Shown here piece after piece: positions 17,977 through 24,783 of a stretch of DNA of 64,000 bases (its first letter is position 1; the number at the start of each line of letters is the position of its first letter). A model generated the notes under the pieces. The model saw nothing but the letters and a program-made list of their open reading frames with translations. It was not told where the DNA came from and made no database searches. This DNA comes from Maricaulis sp963975345. Lineage in GTDB: Bacteria > Pseudomonadota > Alphaproteobacteria > Caulobacterales > Maricaulaceae. A program made the position numbers and the translations under genes. The DNA lies in assembly GCF_963975345.1 (NCBI RefSeq), contig NZ_CAXBGE010000006.1, forward strand, positions 124,001 through 188,000, in the 5' to 3' direction.

Positions 17977-18611
17977 GCGTAACTCTCCTCTGCAGGCATG
18001 CCGCTGCGGACCGCCAGCATTTTTGCAATTCGATGTGGAAATCCGGTGCTTCCAAACAGCAGGGTCGCTCCGTCGGGCCGGCCCAGCGGGACAAAGCCGA
18101 GCCGGGACATCAATTTCTGGCCCTGGGTCGAACGCGCACGGGCATAGACCCGAATATCGCCGTAAACCGCGTACCAAACCGCCAGCAGGCCACGCAATGA
18201 GGCCGCCTGGTCCATCGGAGACCGTCCGGCCATGCCCCAGGATAACAGCGCATGCGCCTGTTCGGTGGGGCTACAAACCCAGTCACGCTGCGCGTTGGCA
18301 AAGCCGAATTGACCCGCAAGCAAAGCATCGACGCCAGCCGATGTCAGCGGGATCGAGGCCAGCAGAGCATTGGCCTTGCCGTCCCTGCGCCGCAGCTGCA
18401 GGGCGCGACCAGTCCAGGACTGGACACGCCACAGCGCGTCCGGCCCGGCGATCTCACCCTCGATCAACTCATCGGCAAGCTGGTGAAACTCGTCGATTTG
18501 GTGTTCGTAGACCTGTGAGAAACCATGTGGCGCGACAGCTGCATGGAGTTGGTCGTCTTGAAATTGAACGCCAGCCCGGGATCGGCTAGACTCATCGATT
18601 GAACTACGCAT
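17973..18611 (-). CDS. GNAT-like hypothetical protein, first gene of the operon
   Basis: A 212-residue protein. The C-terminal part (GDIRVYARARSTQGQKLMSRLGFVPLGRPDGATLLFG) resembles the end of a GNAT fold, with the '..LGF.P.G' motif, but the acetyl-CoA binding loop is not obvious, so activity is uncertain. The ATG at 18611 has GGGAAG 4 bp upstream. A TTG at 18623 is an alternative. It opens the operon and diverges from the LysR gene, with about 76 bp between the two starts. The LysR protein may control it. Confidence 0.62.
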   Translation of the reverse strand: MRSSIDESSRSRAGVQFQDDQLHAAVAPHGFSQVYEHQIDEFHQLADELIEGEIAGPDALWRVQSWTGRALQLRRRDGKANALLASIPLTSAGVDALLAGQFGFANAQRDWVCSPTEQAHALLSWGMAGRSPMDQAASLRGLLAVWYAVYGDIRVYARARSTQGQKLMSRLGFVPLGRPDGATLLFGSTGFPHRIAKMLAVRSGMPAEESYA

Positions 18612-18618
18612 CGGGCTT

Positions 18619-18643
18619 CCCAATTGAGGAGTGACCCAATTGG
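18619..18643. promoter_or_regulatory. Direct repeat in the LysR-operon divergent promoter region
   Basis: CCCAATTG occurs at 18619-18626 and again, as CCCAATTGG, at 18635-18643, a 16-bp spacing (about one and a half helical turns). CCAATTGG is itself palindromic. The repeats lie between the divergent LysR gene and the four-gene operon, next to the operon's ribosome binding site. A LysR or other repressor operator is a reasonable guess. Confidence 0.4.
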
Positions 18644-18687
18644 CTTAACACCGCCGCCGGCAACGCGGCTTCTTCGAAGTTGGAATA

Positions 18688-19668
18688 GTGGATAGTCAGG
18701 AAACAGCCATCAGCCTGCGGCGCAATGTGTTCGACTGGGACGATCTACAGATCTTCCATGCCGTTGCGACGACCGGCTCAATGAGCAGCGCCGCTGCCGC
18801 ATTGGGTTGTCAGCAACCCACTGTCAGCAAACGCATGCGCCAGCTTGAGAGCCGCCTCGGTGCCCAGTTGATTGATCGACGCGCCGATGGCGTCGTGCTG
18901 ACCCAGGCCGGGGAAGCTGCGCTCGACTATGTTCGCACCATGCAGCGCTCGGCCCAGCAACTGGAATCGCGCATTTCCGGCTCTGATACCTCGAACACCG
19001 GCGATGTCACGGTGCACGCGTCCGATGGCCTTTCGACCTATTGGCTGGCGCGTCACCTGCCGCGCTTCATGCGGGTTAATCCCGGCATCAATATGCACGT
19101 GTTGCGGGCCGATGCCGGTGTTGGGCCAGGACCGGACGTATCGATCACCTTTGTTCCAGACAAGGACATGGATTCACACACCGAGCCGCTGGGCACCATG
19201 CACTACATGCCGTTCGCATCGCGGGAATTCATCAATACCTATGGCGTGCCGAAATCGACCCATGACGTGCTCAATCTGCGCTTTCTCAAGCTGGAGCAGT
19301 ATGATCGCGGCCTCGCTCTATGGGAGAACCGGGTTGAGGTCGTCGATGCCTACATAAATTATGCATTCCGAACCGATGTAAGCTCCGTCCTGCTCGAGAC
19401 ACTTCGCCATGGCGGTGGAATCGCTATGGCGCCGACCTATCTGGCTGCGCTATATCCGGACGAATTGGTCGTACTCGACTATGATATAAGACAAGACGTA
19501 CGATTTTGGCTAAAATACATGCCGGGAAGCCAACGTGTAGGGCGCACAAAATGTGTTGGCGACTGGATTACCGAGATATTTGACCCTACAAATAACCCCT
19601 GGTTTCGTGAGGAATTTTGCCATCCCGGTGAATTCTGCGATATCGAAGTAATAAAACCACAGACATGA
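18688..19668 (+). CDS. LysR-family transcriptional regulator
   Basis: A 326-residue regulator. The N-terminal winged helix (WDDLQIFHAVATTGSMSSAAAALGCQQPTVSKRMRQLE, about residues 17-50) is the typical LysR DNA-binding domain, followed by the linker helix and a periplasmic-binding-like effector domain (about 100-300). Translation appears to start at a GTG at 18688. It diverges from the four-gene operon and is followed 7 bp later by an XRE regulator. LysR genes usually control the divergent neighbour, which makes the operon its likely target. The codons near 19440-19660 are more AT-rich than in neighbouring genes. Confidence 0.9.
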   Translation: MDSQETAISLRRNVFDWDDLQIFHAVATTGSMSSAAAALGCQQPTVSKRMRQLESRLGAQLIDRRADGVVLTQAGEAALDYVRTMQRSAQQLESRISGSDTSNTGDVTVHASDGLSTYWLARHLPRFMRVNPGINMHVLRADAGVGPGPDVSITFVPDKDMDSHTEPLGTMHYMPFASREFINTYGVPKSTHDVLNLRFLKLEQYDRGLALWENRVEVVDAYINYAFRTDVSSVLLETLRHGGGIAMAPTYLAALYPDELVVLDYDIRQDVRFWLKYMPGSQRVGRTKCVGDWITEIFDPTNNPWFREEFCHPGEFCDIEVIKPQT

Positions 19669-19675
19669 GGTTCCC

Positions 19676-20062
19676 ATGAGTGCTAGAGGCCCAACGAGTA
19701 TTGACCAGCACGTCGGTGCTCGGCTCCGCCTGCGGCGCAGCCTGCTGGAAATGAGTCAATCAGAGCTTGGCGAAAAGCTTGGCGTGACCTTCCAACAGGT
19801 CCAGAAATACGAACGCGGCACAAATCGCATCGGCGCGAGCCGGCTATTCCACGTCGCGCGTGTCATGGAAGTTCCCGTCTCTTACTTCTTCGAGGGCCTT
19901 GATGGCGCCGGAGACTCGGAGCTCAAGGGTCCCGATTCCGAAACACTGTATGATTTCATCGCCAGCCCTGATGGCTTGGCCTTGGCATCAGCGTTTTCGG
20001 GCATTCGCGACCAGACCGTACGCCGGCGCGTCATCGACCTGCTGCGCTCGCTTTCAGTCTGA
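19676..20062 (+). CDS. XRE/Cro-type helix-turn-helix regulator
   Basis: A 128-residue protein. Residues 10-66 are an XRE HTH (VGARLRLRRSLLEMSQSELG, then EKLGVTFQQVQKYERGTNRI). A C-terminal helical segment (DQTVRRRVIDLLRSLS) follows and probably mediates oligomerisation. The layout matches the SinR-like or PraR-like regulators common in alphaproteobacteria, which often control motility, biofilm or quorum-linked genes. AGGTT precedes the ATG. It sits 7 bp after the LysR gene and may share its transcript. Confidence 0.88.
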   Translation: MSARGPTSIDQHVGARLRLRRSLLEMSQSELGEKLGVTFQQVQKYERGTNRIGASRLFHVARVMEVPVSYFFEGLDGAGDSELKGPDSETLYDFIASPDGLALASAFSGIRDQTVRRRVIDLLRSLSV

Positions 20063-20135
20063 CATCGAGCGAAGACTTGTCGGGCAGATGAACGAAAACG
20101 TCACGGTTTTGCCTGTGTCGCGCCCAGCCTACGCC

Positions 20136-20180
20136 ATATGACCCCCTCAGCTTGAGACCCTCAAAGCTGAGGGGGCATAT
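20136..20180. repeat. Long imperfect palindrome / hairpin
   Basis: CCCCCTCAGCTTGAG (20142-20156) pairs with CTCAAAGCTGAGGGGG (20160-20175) across a 3-base loop with one bulged base. The stem extends outward through ATATG and CATAT. It could be a terminator for the XRE gene, although no T-run follows. It also contains the GAGGGGG that would serve as ribosome binding site for the small frame at 20182, so it may mask that site. Confidence 0.6.
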
Positions 20181-20181
20181 C

Positions 20182-20346
20182 ATGCGTTCGAAACAACCAG
20201 AAACCACACCATTCCGAAACAGGGATGCGAGCGAGCGCGATACACGCGCCATGGCCCATCCCTGGTTTCATCTCAACCTGTCACGCAGCCGACCCGGCTC
20301 GTCGCTCGATATGAGCGCAGTGGCCAGGCCGTCCGCAAAGTCCTGA
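20182..20346 (+). CDS. Possible small protein (54 codons)
   Basis: An ATG at 20182 follows GAGGGGG by 6 bp and opens a 54-codon frame (MRSKQPETTPFRNRDASERD and onward) ending at a TGA at 20344. It is basic and has no recognised family or signal peptide. Its only support is the start context and its position inside an otherwise empty gap. It may be chance. Confidence 0.25.
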   Translation: MRSKQPETTPFRNRDASERDTRAMAHPWFHLNLSRSRPGSSLDMSAVARPSAKS

Positions 20347-20469
20347 ACTTTTCTCGCCAAATTATTCCTCCAGTGTCCTGAACTCGGGCGCAGGGCAAAG
20401 GCATGCCGTCGGCTCCGCCATGGGCGGCACCGGTTGGCAAACCATACTCAGCTCACATCTGGAGGAGAA

Positions 20470-20544
20470 TGGAGCGGGCGATGAGATTCGAACTCACGAC
20501 ATTCACCTTGGCAAGGTGACGCTCTACCCCTGAGCTACGCCCGC
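20470..20544 (-). tRNA. tRNA-Gly (anticodon GCC)
   Basis: Read on the minus strand, the sequence starts GCGGGCGTAGCTCAGGGGTA and folds as a standard cloverleaf. The acceptor stem is GCGGGCG/CGCCCGC, and the D-arm is GCTC...GAGC. The anticodon stem-loop CACCTTGCCAAGGTG places GCC at the anticodon, and the T-arm contains GAGTTCGAATCTC. The discriminator base is T, as expected for bacterial tRNA-Gly, and CCA is encoded. Anticodon GCC reads GGC and GGU codons. The gene stands alone. Confidence 0.97.
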
Positions 20545-20677
20545 TCATGTCTATGCGGGGTCTAGCCCCGCCAGGGAGCGGGGTATATCGCGCAAACACC
20601 GACGGATTGCAAGGGGGAGATTCCGTCGCGGTGCACAAGGACTTGATCCGGCTCGCCAGTCGGGCTTCAACACATGG

Positions 20678-21199
20678 ATGAGCGCTTCACGCCTTGAATT
20701 GTTTGCCCTCCTCGACCGGCTCGGGATCGGGCACGAAACCGTCAACCATCGCCCGATATTCACGGTCGATGAGGGCCGCGACATCAAGGCCACCATGCCG
20801 GGCGGACACACGAAAAACCTCTTTCTCAAAGACCGCAAGGGCCAAGCCTTTCTCATCACCGCGCTGGATGAAACCGAAATCCAGCTTAATCGGCTGCACC
20901 GGCATCTGGGCAGCGCCCGCCTTTCTTTCGGTCCCGAAGCGTTGCTGCTGGAAACACTCGGTGTCAGGCCCGGCTCAGTGACGGCGCTGGCACTGCTGAA
21001 TGATACGGCGGGACGGGTGCGCTTTATCCTCGATGCGGCACTGATGGATTGGCCGCTCGTCTACTCCCACCCACTTCTGAACGACGCCACGACCGGGCTC
21101 GCACCGGCTGACCTGGTCCGCTTCGCTGAATCGACAGGCCATACACCGCACTTGATTGACTTCACCACCCTGGTTGATGATGAAGACGCCACAATGTAA
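20678..21199 (+). CDS. prdX: Prolyl-tRNA editing protein (YbaK/ProX-type deacylase)
   Basis: A 173-residue protein of the YbaK/aminoacyl-tRNA editing family. The recognisable core is YSRSVDEG-like 'FTVDEGRDIKATMPGGHTKNLFLKDRKGQAFLI', with the conserved Gly-Gly-x-x-Lys-Asn-Leu-Phe-Leu segment of ProX/PrdX proteins. These hydrolyse Ala mischarged onto tRNA-Pro in trans. It has the usual single-domain length. It is followed by the thioredoxin-like gene 63 bp on. The exact specificity (Ala or Cys) is inferred from the ProX-like motif. Confidence 0.85.
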   Translation: MSASRLELFALLDRLGIGHETVNHRPIFTVDEGRDIKATMPGGHTKNLFLKDRKGQAFLITALDETEIQLNRLHRHLGSARLSFGPEALLLETLGVRPGSVTALALLNDTAGRVRFILDAALMDWPLVYSHPLLNDATTGLAPADLVRFAESTGHTPHLIDFTTLVDDEDATM

Positions 21200-21262
21200 C
21201 GCCTTGCACCGGCGGCCCGTGAGGGCCACTTACTCGGCAAGACGCAGCAAGAAAGCCACATC

Positions 21263-22171
21263 ATGACCCTGTTCAATACCGGAGCCCCCGACACCGACGA
21301 TCTGGTCAAGGACTCCTCCGACAGCAATTTCGTCGCCGATGTCGTCGAGCCGTCAAAAACGGTTCCGGTTCTGGTCGATTTCTGGGCGCCTTGGTGCGGC
21401 CCCTGCCGCCAGCTTGGCCCGATGATCGAACATGTCGTGCGCCAGGCCGAAGGCGCCGTGCGTCTCGTCAAGATCAATATCGACGAGAACCCGGGCATCG
21501 CCCAGCAATTGCGGGTCCAGTCGATCCCGGCCGTATTTGCTTTCAAGGACGGGCAGCCCGTTGATGGTTTCATGGGCGCCCTGCCGGAGAGCCAGATCAA
21601 AGACTTCATCGCGCGCATTTCGGGCAAGGGGCCAAGCGAGGCTGAATTGAAGGCCATCGTCGAGCGCGGCATGACCGGCTTGGAATCCGACGATCTGGGC
21701 GGCGCCGCCCAGGATTTCGCCTCCGTGCTTCAAATCGACCCCGGCCATCCCTCGGCGCTGGCCGGTCTGGCCCGTGTCTGGATCAAATCGGGTGATCACG
21801 AGAAGGCCGCGCAGATTCTGCAACAGGTTCCTGATGATCGGGCCAATGACCCGGCGGTGGAAGCTGCACGCACCGCGCTGGAACTGGCGGCGGCCACGCC
21901 CACCGATGACGGCGTGACGGCGGCGCTGCGCCAAGCTGTCGAGGCCACACCTTCCGATTTGCAGGCTCGCTTCGATCTCGCCGAAGCCCTTCTGGCCAGC
22001 GGTGACCATGCCGGCGCCGCCGATCAATTGCTGGCCATTACCGCGCTGGATCGCGAATGGCAGGAGCAGGCCGCACGCACACTGCTGTTGAAGATATTTG
22101 AAGCGGCCGGACCGATGAGCGAAGTCGCTCGCGATGGTCGCCGGCGCCTGTCCTCGATCCTGTTTGCCTGA
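21263..22171 (+). CDS. Thioredoxin-domain protein with TPR tail (CnoX/YbbN type)
   Basis: A 302-residue cytoplasmic protein. The thioredoxin domain (about residues 18-125) has the active site WAPWCGPCRQ, with both cysteines, and the cis-Pro region QSIPAVFAF. The remaining 170 residues are helical repeats (LGGAAQDFASVLQIDPGHPSALAGLARV) matching the TPR part of YbbN/CnoX. CnoX protects substrates and hands them to GroEL/ES and DnaK. It is followed by the Trm112-like gene after 8 bp, which indicates an operon (21263-22697). Confidence 0.9.
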   Translation: MTLFNTGAPDTDDLVKDSSDSNFVADVVEPSKTVPVLVDFWAPWCGPCRQLGPMIEHVVRQAEGAVRLVKINIDENPGIAQQLRVQSIPAVFAFKDGQPVDGFMGALPESQIKDFIARISGKGPSEAELKAIVERGMTGLESDDLGGAAQDFASVLQIDPGHPSALAGLARVWIKSGDHEKAAQILQQVPDDRANDPAVEAARTALELAAATPTDDGVTAALRQAVEATPSDLQARFDLAEALLASGDHAGAADQLLAITALDREWQEQAARTLLLKIFEAAGPMSEVARDGRRRLSSILFA

Positions 22172-22179
22172 AGGAGACC

Positions 22180-22389
22180 ATGATGAGTGATCCGTCCACC
22201 GGATCGGCCAACAGAGTCGTCGATCCGAAACTGCTCGAAATTCTCGTTTGCCCCGTCACCCGCGGCCCGCTGGTCTATGATCGCGAGGCCCAGGAGCTGA
22301 TATCCGAAAGCGCCGGCCTGGCCTATCCGATCCGTGATGGCATTCCGATCATGCTACCCGAAGAAGCCCGTCAGCTGGAGCAGGCGTGA
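22180..22389 (+). CDS. Trm112 family small protein
   Basis: A 69-residue protein with the Trm112/YcaR core PKLLEILVCPVTRGPLVYDREAQELIS, then GLAYPIRDGIPIMLPEEAR. Trm112-like proteins are small partners that activate methyltransferases. The bacterial role is less clear. Of the usual zinc-binding cysteines only one (ILVCP) is seen, as in many bacterial members. AAGGAG lies 3 bp before the ATG at 22180. A second ATG follows immediately. Its stop overlaps the start of the next gene (TGATG). Confidence 0.9.
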   Translation: MMSDPSTGSANRVVDPKLLEILVCPVTRGPLVYDREAQELISESAGLAYPIRDGIPIMLPEEARQLEQA

Positions 22390-22697
22390 TGGCACGCCCT
22401 TGGCCGGAAGAACTGCGCTTCTCCAAAGCCGACAAGGCGCTGCACGTTCGATTCGATGATGGCGTGGCGTTTGCGATTCCCTTCCAAACCCTGCGGGTCG
22501 AGAGCCCCAGCGCTGAAGTTCAGGGCCATGGCCGGGATCAGAAAATCATCGTGACCGGCAAGGAGAATGTTCAAATTTCCGCGGCCGAGCCTGTCGGGCG
22601 CTACGCCGTTCGGCTGGTGTTCGATGATGGTCATGATAGCGGCCTGTTCACCTGGGACTATCTCTACGCGCTGGGGCAAGCCGAACAGTCGGCGTGA
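22389..22697 (+). CDS. DUF971 (GBBH-like N-terminal) family protein
   Basis: A 102-residue protein (WPEELRFSKADKALHVRFDD, YAVRLVFDDGHDSGLFTWDYLYAL) matching DUF971. That domain also occurs at the N-terminus of gamma-butyrobetaine hydroxylase and fused to Mrp/ApbC Fe-S carriers. The motif 'DGHDSG.(F/Y)(S/T)W..L' is clear. A link to iron-sulfur metabolism is suspected for the family but not shown here. Its ATG shares a base with the previous stop, so it is coupled to the Trm112-like gene. Confidence 0.87.
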   Translation: MARPWPEELRFSKADKALHVRFDDGVAFAIPFQTLRVESPSAEVQGHGRDQKIIVTGKENVQISAAEPVGRYAVRLVFDDGHDSGLFTWDYLYALGQAEQSA

Positions 22698-22762
22698 ATG
22701 GAGCTGGCGTCGCACGGACGCACCGACTAGGCTCGGCAATCAAGCTGCCAATCGGGTGATTC

Positions 22763-23302
22763 ATGCGAATATTTACGGCCTTTGCCGCACTCCTCACCGG
22801 TGCCCTGTGCGCCACGTCCGCCCTGGCGGCGCCAGAAGACTTTGTCACCGGGCCCCTGATCGAGGCATATGGCGCCGTCGCTCCTGTCGATAACCAGATG
22901 CCGATACCTGAGGGCACCGTGTTCCGGGTTGTCTTCGATGTCTCGACCCCGGCTGATGTTGGCACCCTCAACCGCAACCTGGTCAGCGCAGCGCGTTTCC
23001 TCAATATGAATGTGGCCGCCGGCGTCCCTGCCGAAGATATCCATCTCGCCATCGTGGTGCATGGCGGCGCCGTCGAGGACGTCTCGACCGGCAGCCACTA
23101 CACGCCTGGCGTCGAGCCCGCCAATGCTGACCTTGTCGCCACCCTGCTCGCCCACGACGTCAAGATCTATGTCTGCGGCCAGAGCGCCGCCTATCATGAT
23201 GTCGGGGTTGAAGATTTGCTGCCCGGCGTCACCATGGCGCTTTCGGCAATGACGGCCCACGCCCTGCTGCAACAGGACGGCTATACGCTGAACCCGTTCT
23301 AG
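22763..23302 (+). CDS. Periplasmic DsrE-family protein
   Basis: A 179-residue protein with a signal peptide (MRIFTAFAALLTGALCATSA, cleaved after ALA) and a DsrE/DsrF-like fold. VVFDVSTPADVGTLNRNLVSAARFLNM is the first half, and DVKIYVCGQSAAYHDVGVEDLLPGV holds the conserved cysteine. DsrE-type proteins carry sulfur; exported versions are common in proteobacteria and of unknown role. Its stop codon lies at the edge of a palindromic repeat that separates it from the convergent UbiH-type gene. Confidence 0.85.
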   Translation: MRIFTAFAALLTGALCATSALAAPEDFVTGPLIEAYGAVAPVDNQMPIPEGTVFRVVFDVSTPADVGTLNRNLVSAARFLNMNVAAGVPAEDIHLAIVVHGGAVEDVSTGSHYTPGVEPANADLVATLLAHDVKIYVCGQSAAYHDVGVEDLLPGVTMALSAMTAHALLQQDGYTLNPF

Positions 23303-23303
23303 A

Positions 23304-23349
23304 GCATTTTCAGCAAAAGTGGGGACCGGTTTTGCGATTCGAAAATGCG
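23304..23349. repeat. Palindromic intergenic repeat, copy A
   Basis: A 46-bp unit bounded by GCATTTTC and its complement GAAAATGC, with inner CAAAA...CCGGTTTTG. Two more copies occur at 31776 and 31837. This copy sits between convergent genes directly at the upstream stop codon, and a reversed copy of the outer end (TGAAAACACTCT, about 23392-23404) closes a larger inverted repeat. A bidirectional terminator or a mobile intergenic repeat is likely. Confidence 0.7.
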
Positions 23350-23402
23350 GTAAACCAAAGAACTGGAACATTTTCATTGACCCTGGGGCCGATGAAAACA
23401 CT

Positions 23403-24677
23403 CTAGGCCGCGTCCAGCCGTTCACCACGCAGAAGCTTCGGCACATCACCGGTCTCGCCGCCAGCTTGGCGCATGAAAAAGCGCCGGGCCGGCGCGATAC
23501 TGTTCACGATCGACAGGCCGAGCCCGCGTAATTGCCGCAAAGGCTCGATATCATTGGAAAACAGCCGATTGAAAATATCGGTGCCGGCGGCGAGCGACGC
23601 GCTGTCGAATTTGCGCCACGCCTCATAGCGTCGCAGCGTCGTCAGGGCGCCGATATCAAGCCCGACCCGCTTGGCCTCACCACAGATCTCGGCCAGCGCC
23701 GCTGCATCGCGAATACCCAGATTGAAACCTTGGCCCGCCAGCGGGTGAATGCCGCGCGCGGCATCGCCGACGAAGGCAATCCGCTCGGCACAGAAGCTCT
23801 CGGAAAACCGCAATCCCAGCGGATAGGCCCAACGCGGCCCGACAGGGTGCACCTCTCCGAGGAAGTCCCCGAAGCGTTGCTCGAGTTCGCATTGGAAAGT
23901 GTCAGCATCTGCCGCGATCAAAGAGTCCGCCACAGCAGTGGGTTCGGTCCAGACCAGTGAAGCGCGATTGTCAGGAAGTGGCAAAATCGCAAATGGGCCC
24001 GAGGGCAGGAAATACTCATAGGCCACGCCGTTATGCGGTTGCGCGTGTTGCACGGTAGCGACCACGCCCTTTTGGCCATAATTCCAACCGACACTGCGAA
24101 TTCCGGCCTGCTGGCGGGTGCGTGAGAACTTGCCGTCACAGGCCATCAACACTTTGCCCGACAATCGTCGGCCATCGGCCAGAACGACATCGATGCCATC
24201 GGGACGGGTCTCATAGCGCTGCGCGGTCGCCGGCGCGATGGAGACAATATTCGGGCGCTGCAGCACCGCATCGGCCAGCACTGCACGCGTATGCCGGTTC
24301 TCGGCCATCCAGCCGAGGGGTTCGCCATCGGGGCCTTCGCTGATTTCGCGGCGGTCAAAATGCAGGCTGTGCGGCCCGGGCCCGCCGGGCTTAATACCAC
24401 CATAGGGGCGGCCATCGCAGACCAGGATGTGTTCGATCCGCGTCGTGTGGGGCCGCAAGGCATCAGCAATCCCCAGCGCTTCAAACAGGCGCCATGAGGT
24501 ATAGGCGAGCGCTGAAGCCCGGCCGTCGAATTCTGGCGCCAGAGTGGCATCGATCGGCAGGCTGTCGATCACAGCCACGCTCAGACCCGCCTGGTCCATC
24601 GCCAGGGCAAGGGTCAACCCGGCCAGTCCACCACCGACAATGATGGCGTCGCCGCTAAAGAATTCCTGTTCGCTCAT
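23403..24677 (-). CDS. UbiH/UbiF/Coq6-family FAD monooxygenase
   Basis: A 424-residue flavoprotein hydroxylase of the ubiquinone pathway. The N-terminal FAD motif DAIIVGGGLAGLTLALAMDQAG (dinucleotide fold) is at residues 9-30. The second FAD signature, GDAARGIHPLAGQGFNLGIRD, falls near residues 300-320. These features define the UbiH/Coq6 group, which hydroxylates the benzoquinone ring of the ubiquinone precursor on the inner face of the membrane. Which ring position it acts on cannot be told from sequence. It is transcribed divergently from ftsK. Confidence 0.9.
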   Translation of the reverse strand: MSEQEFFSGDAIIVGGGLAGLTLALAMDQAGLSVAVIDSLPIDATLAPEFDGRASALAYTSWRLFEALGIADALRPHTTRIEHILVCDGRPYGGIKPGGPGPHSLHFDRREISEGPDGEPLGWMAENRHTRAVLADAVLQRPNIVSIAPATAQRYETRPDGIDVVLADGRRLSGKVLMACDGKFSRTRQQAGIRSVGWNYGQKGVVATVQHAQPHNGVAYEYFLPSGPFAILPLPDNRASLVWTEPTAVADSLIAADADTFQCELEQRFGDFLGEVHPVGPRWAYPLGLRFSESFCAERIAFVGDAARGIHPLAGQGFNLGIRDAAALAEICGEAKRVGLDIGALTTLRRYEAWRKFDSASLAAGTDIFNRLFSNDIEPLRQLRGLGLSIVNSIAPARRFFMRQAGGETGDVPKLLRGERLDAA

Positions 24678-24783
24678 GCAGCGGAGAATAGGGGATTTTG
24701 CGGTCCGGGAAAGCGGGCATCGCGCCGCAGCCGCATTAACCTCTGTTTACCACCCGGATACCCTTGTCGGGCTAAACCGGGGT

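Larger units (their letters stand above)
20063..20469. other. Intergenic region between the XRE gene and tRNA-Gly
   Basis: These 407 bases hold a long imperfect palindrome (20136-20180) and, just after it, a 54-codon open frame with a good ribosome binding site (20182-20346). Nothing recognisable is seen in 20350-20469. Confidence 0.5.

Noticed and set aside
23319..23531. A 70-codon plus-strand frame
   Set aside because: It runs through the palindromic repeat into the antisense of the UbiH-type gene and has no start signal.
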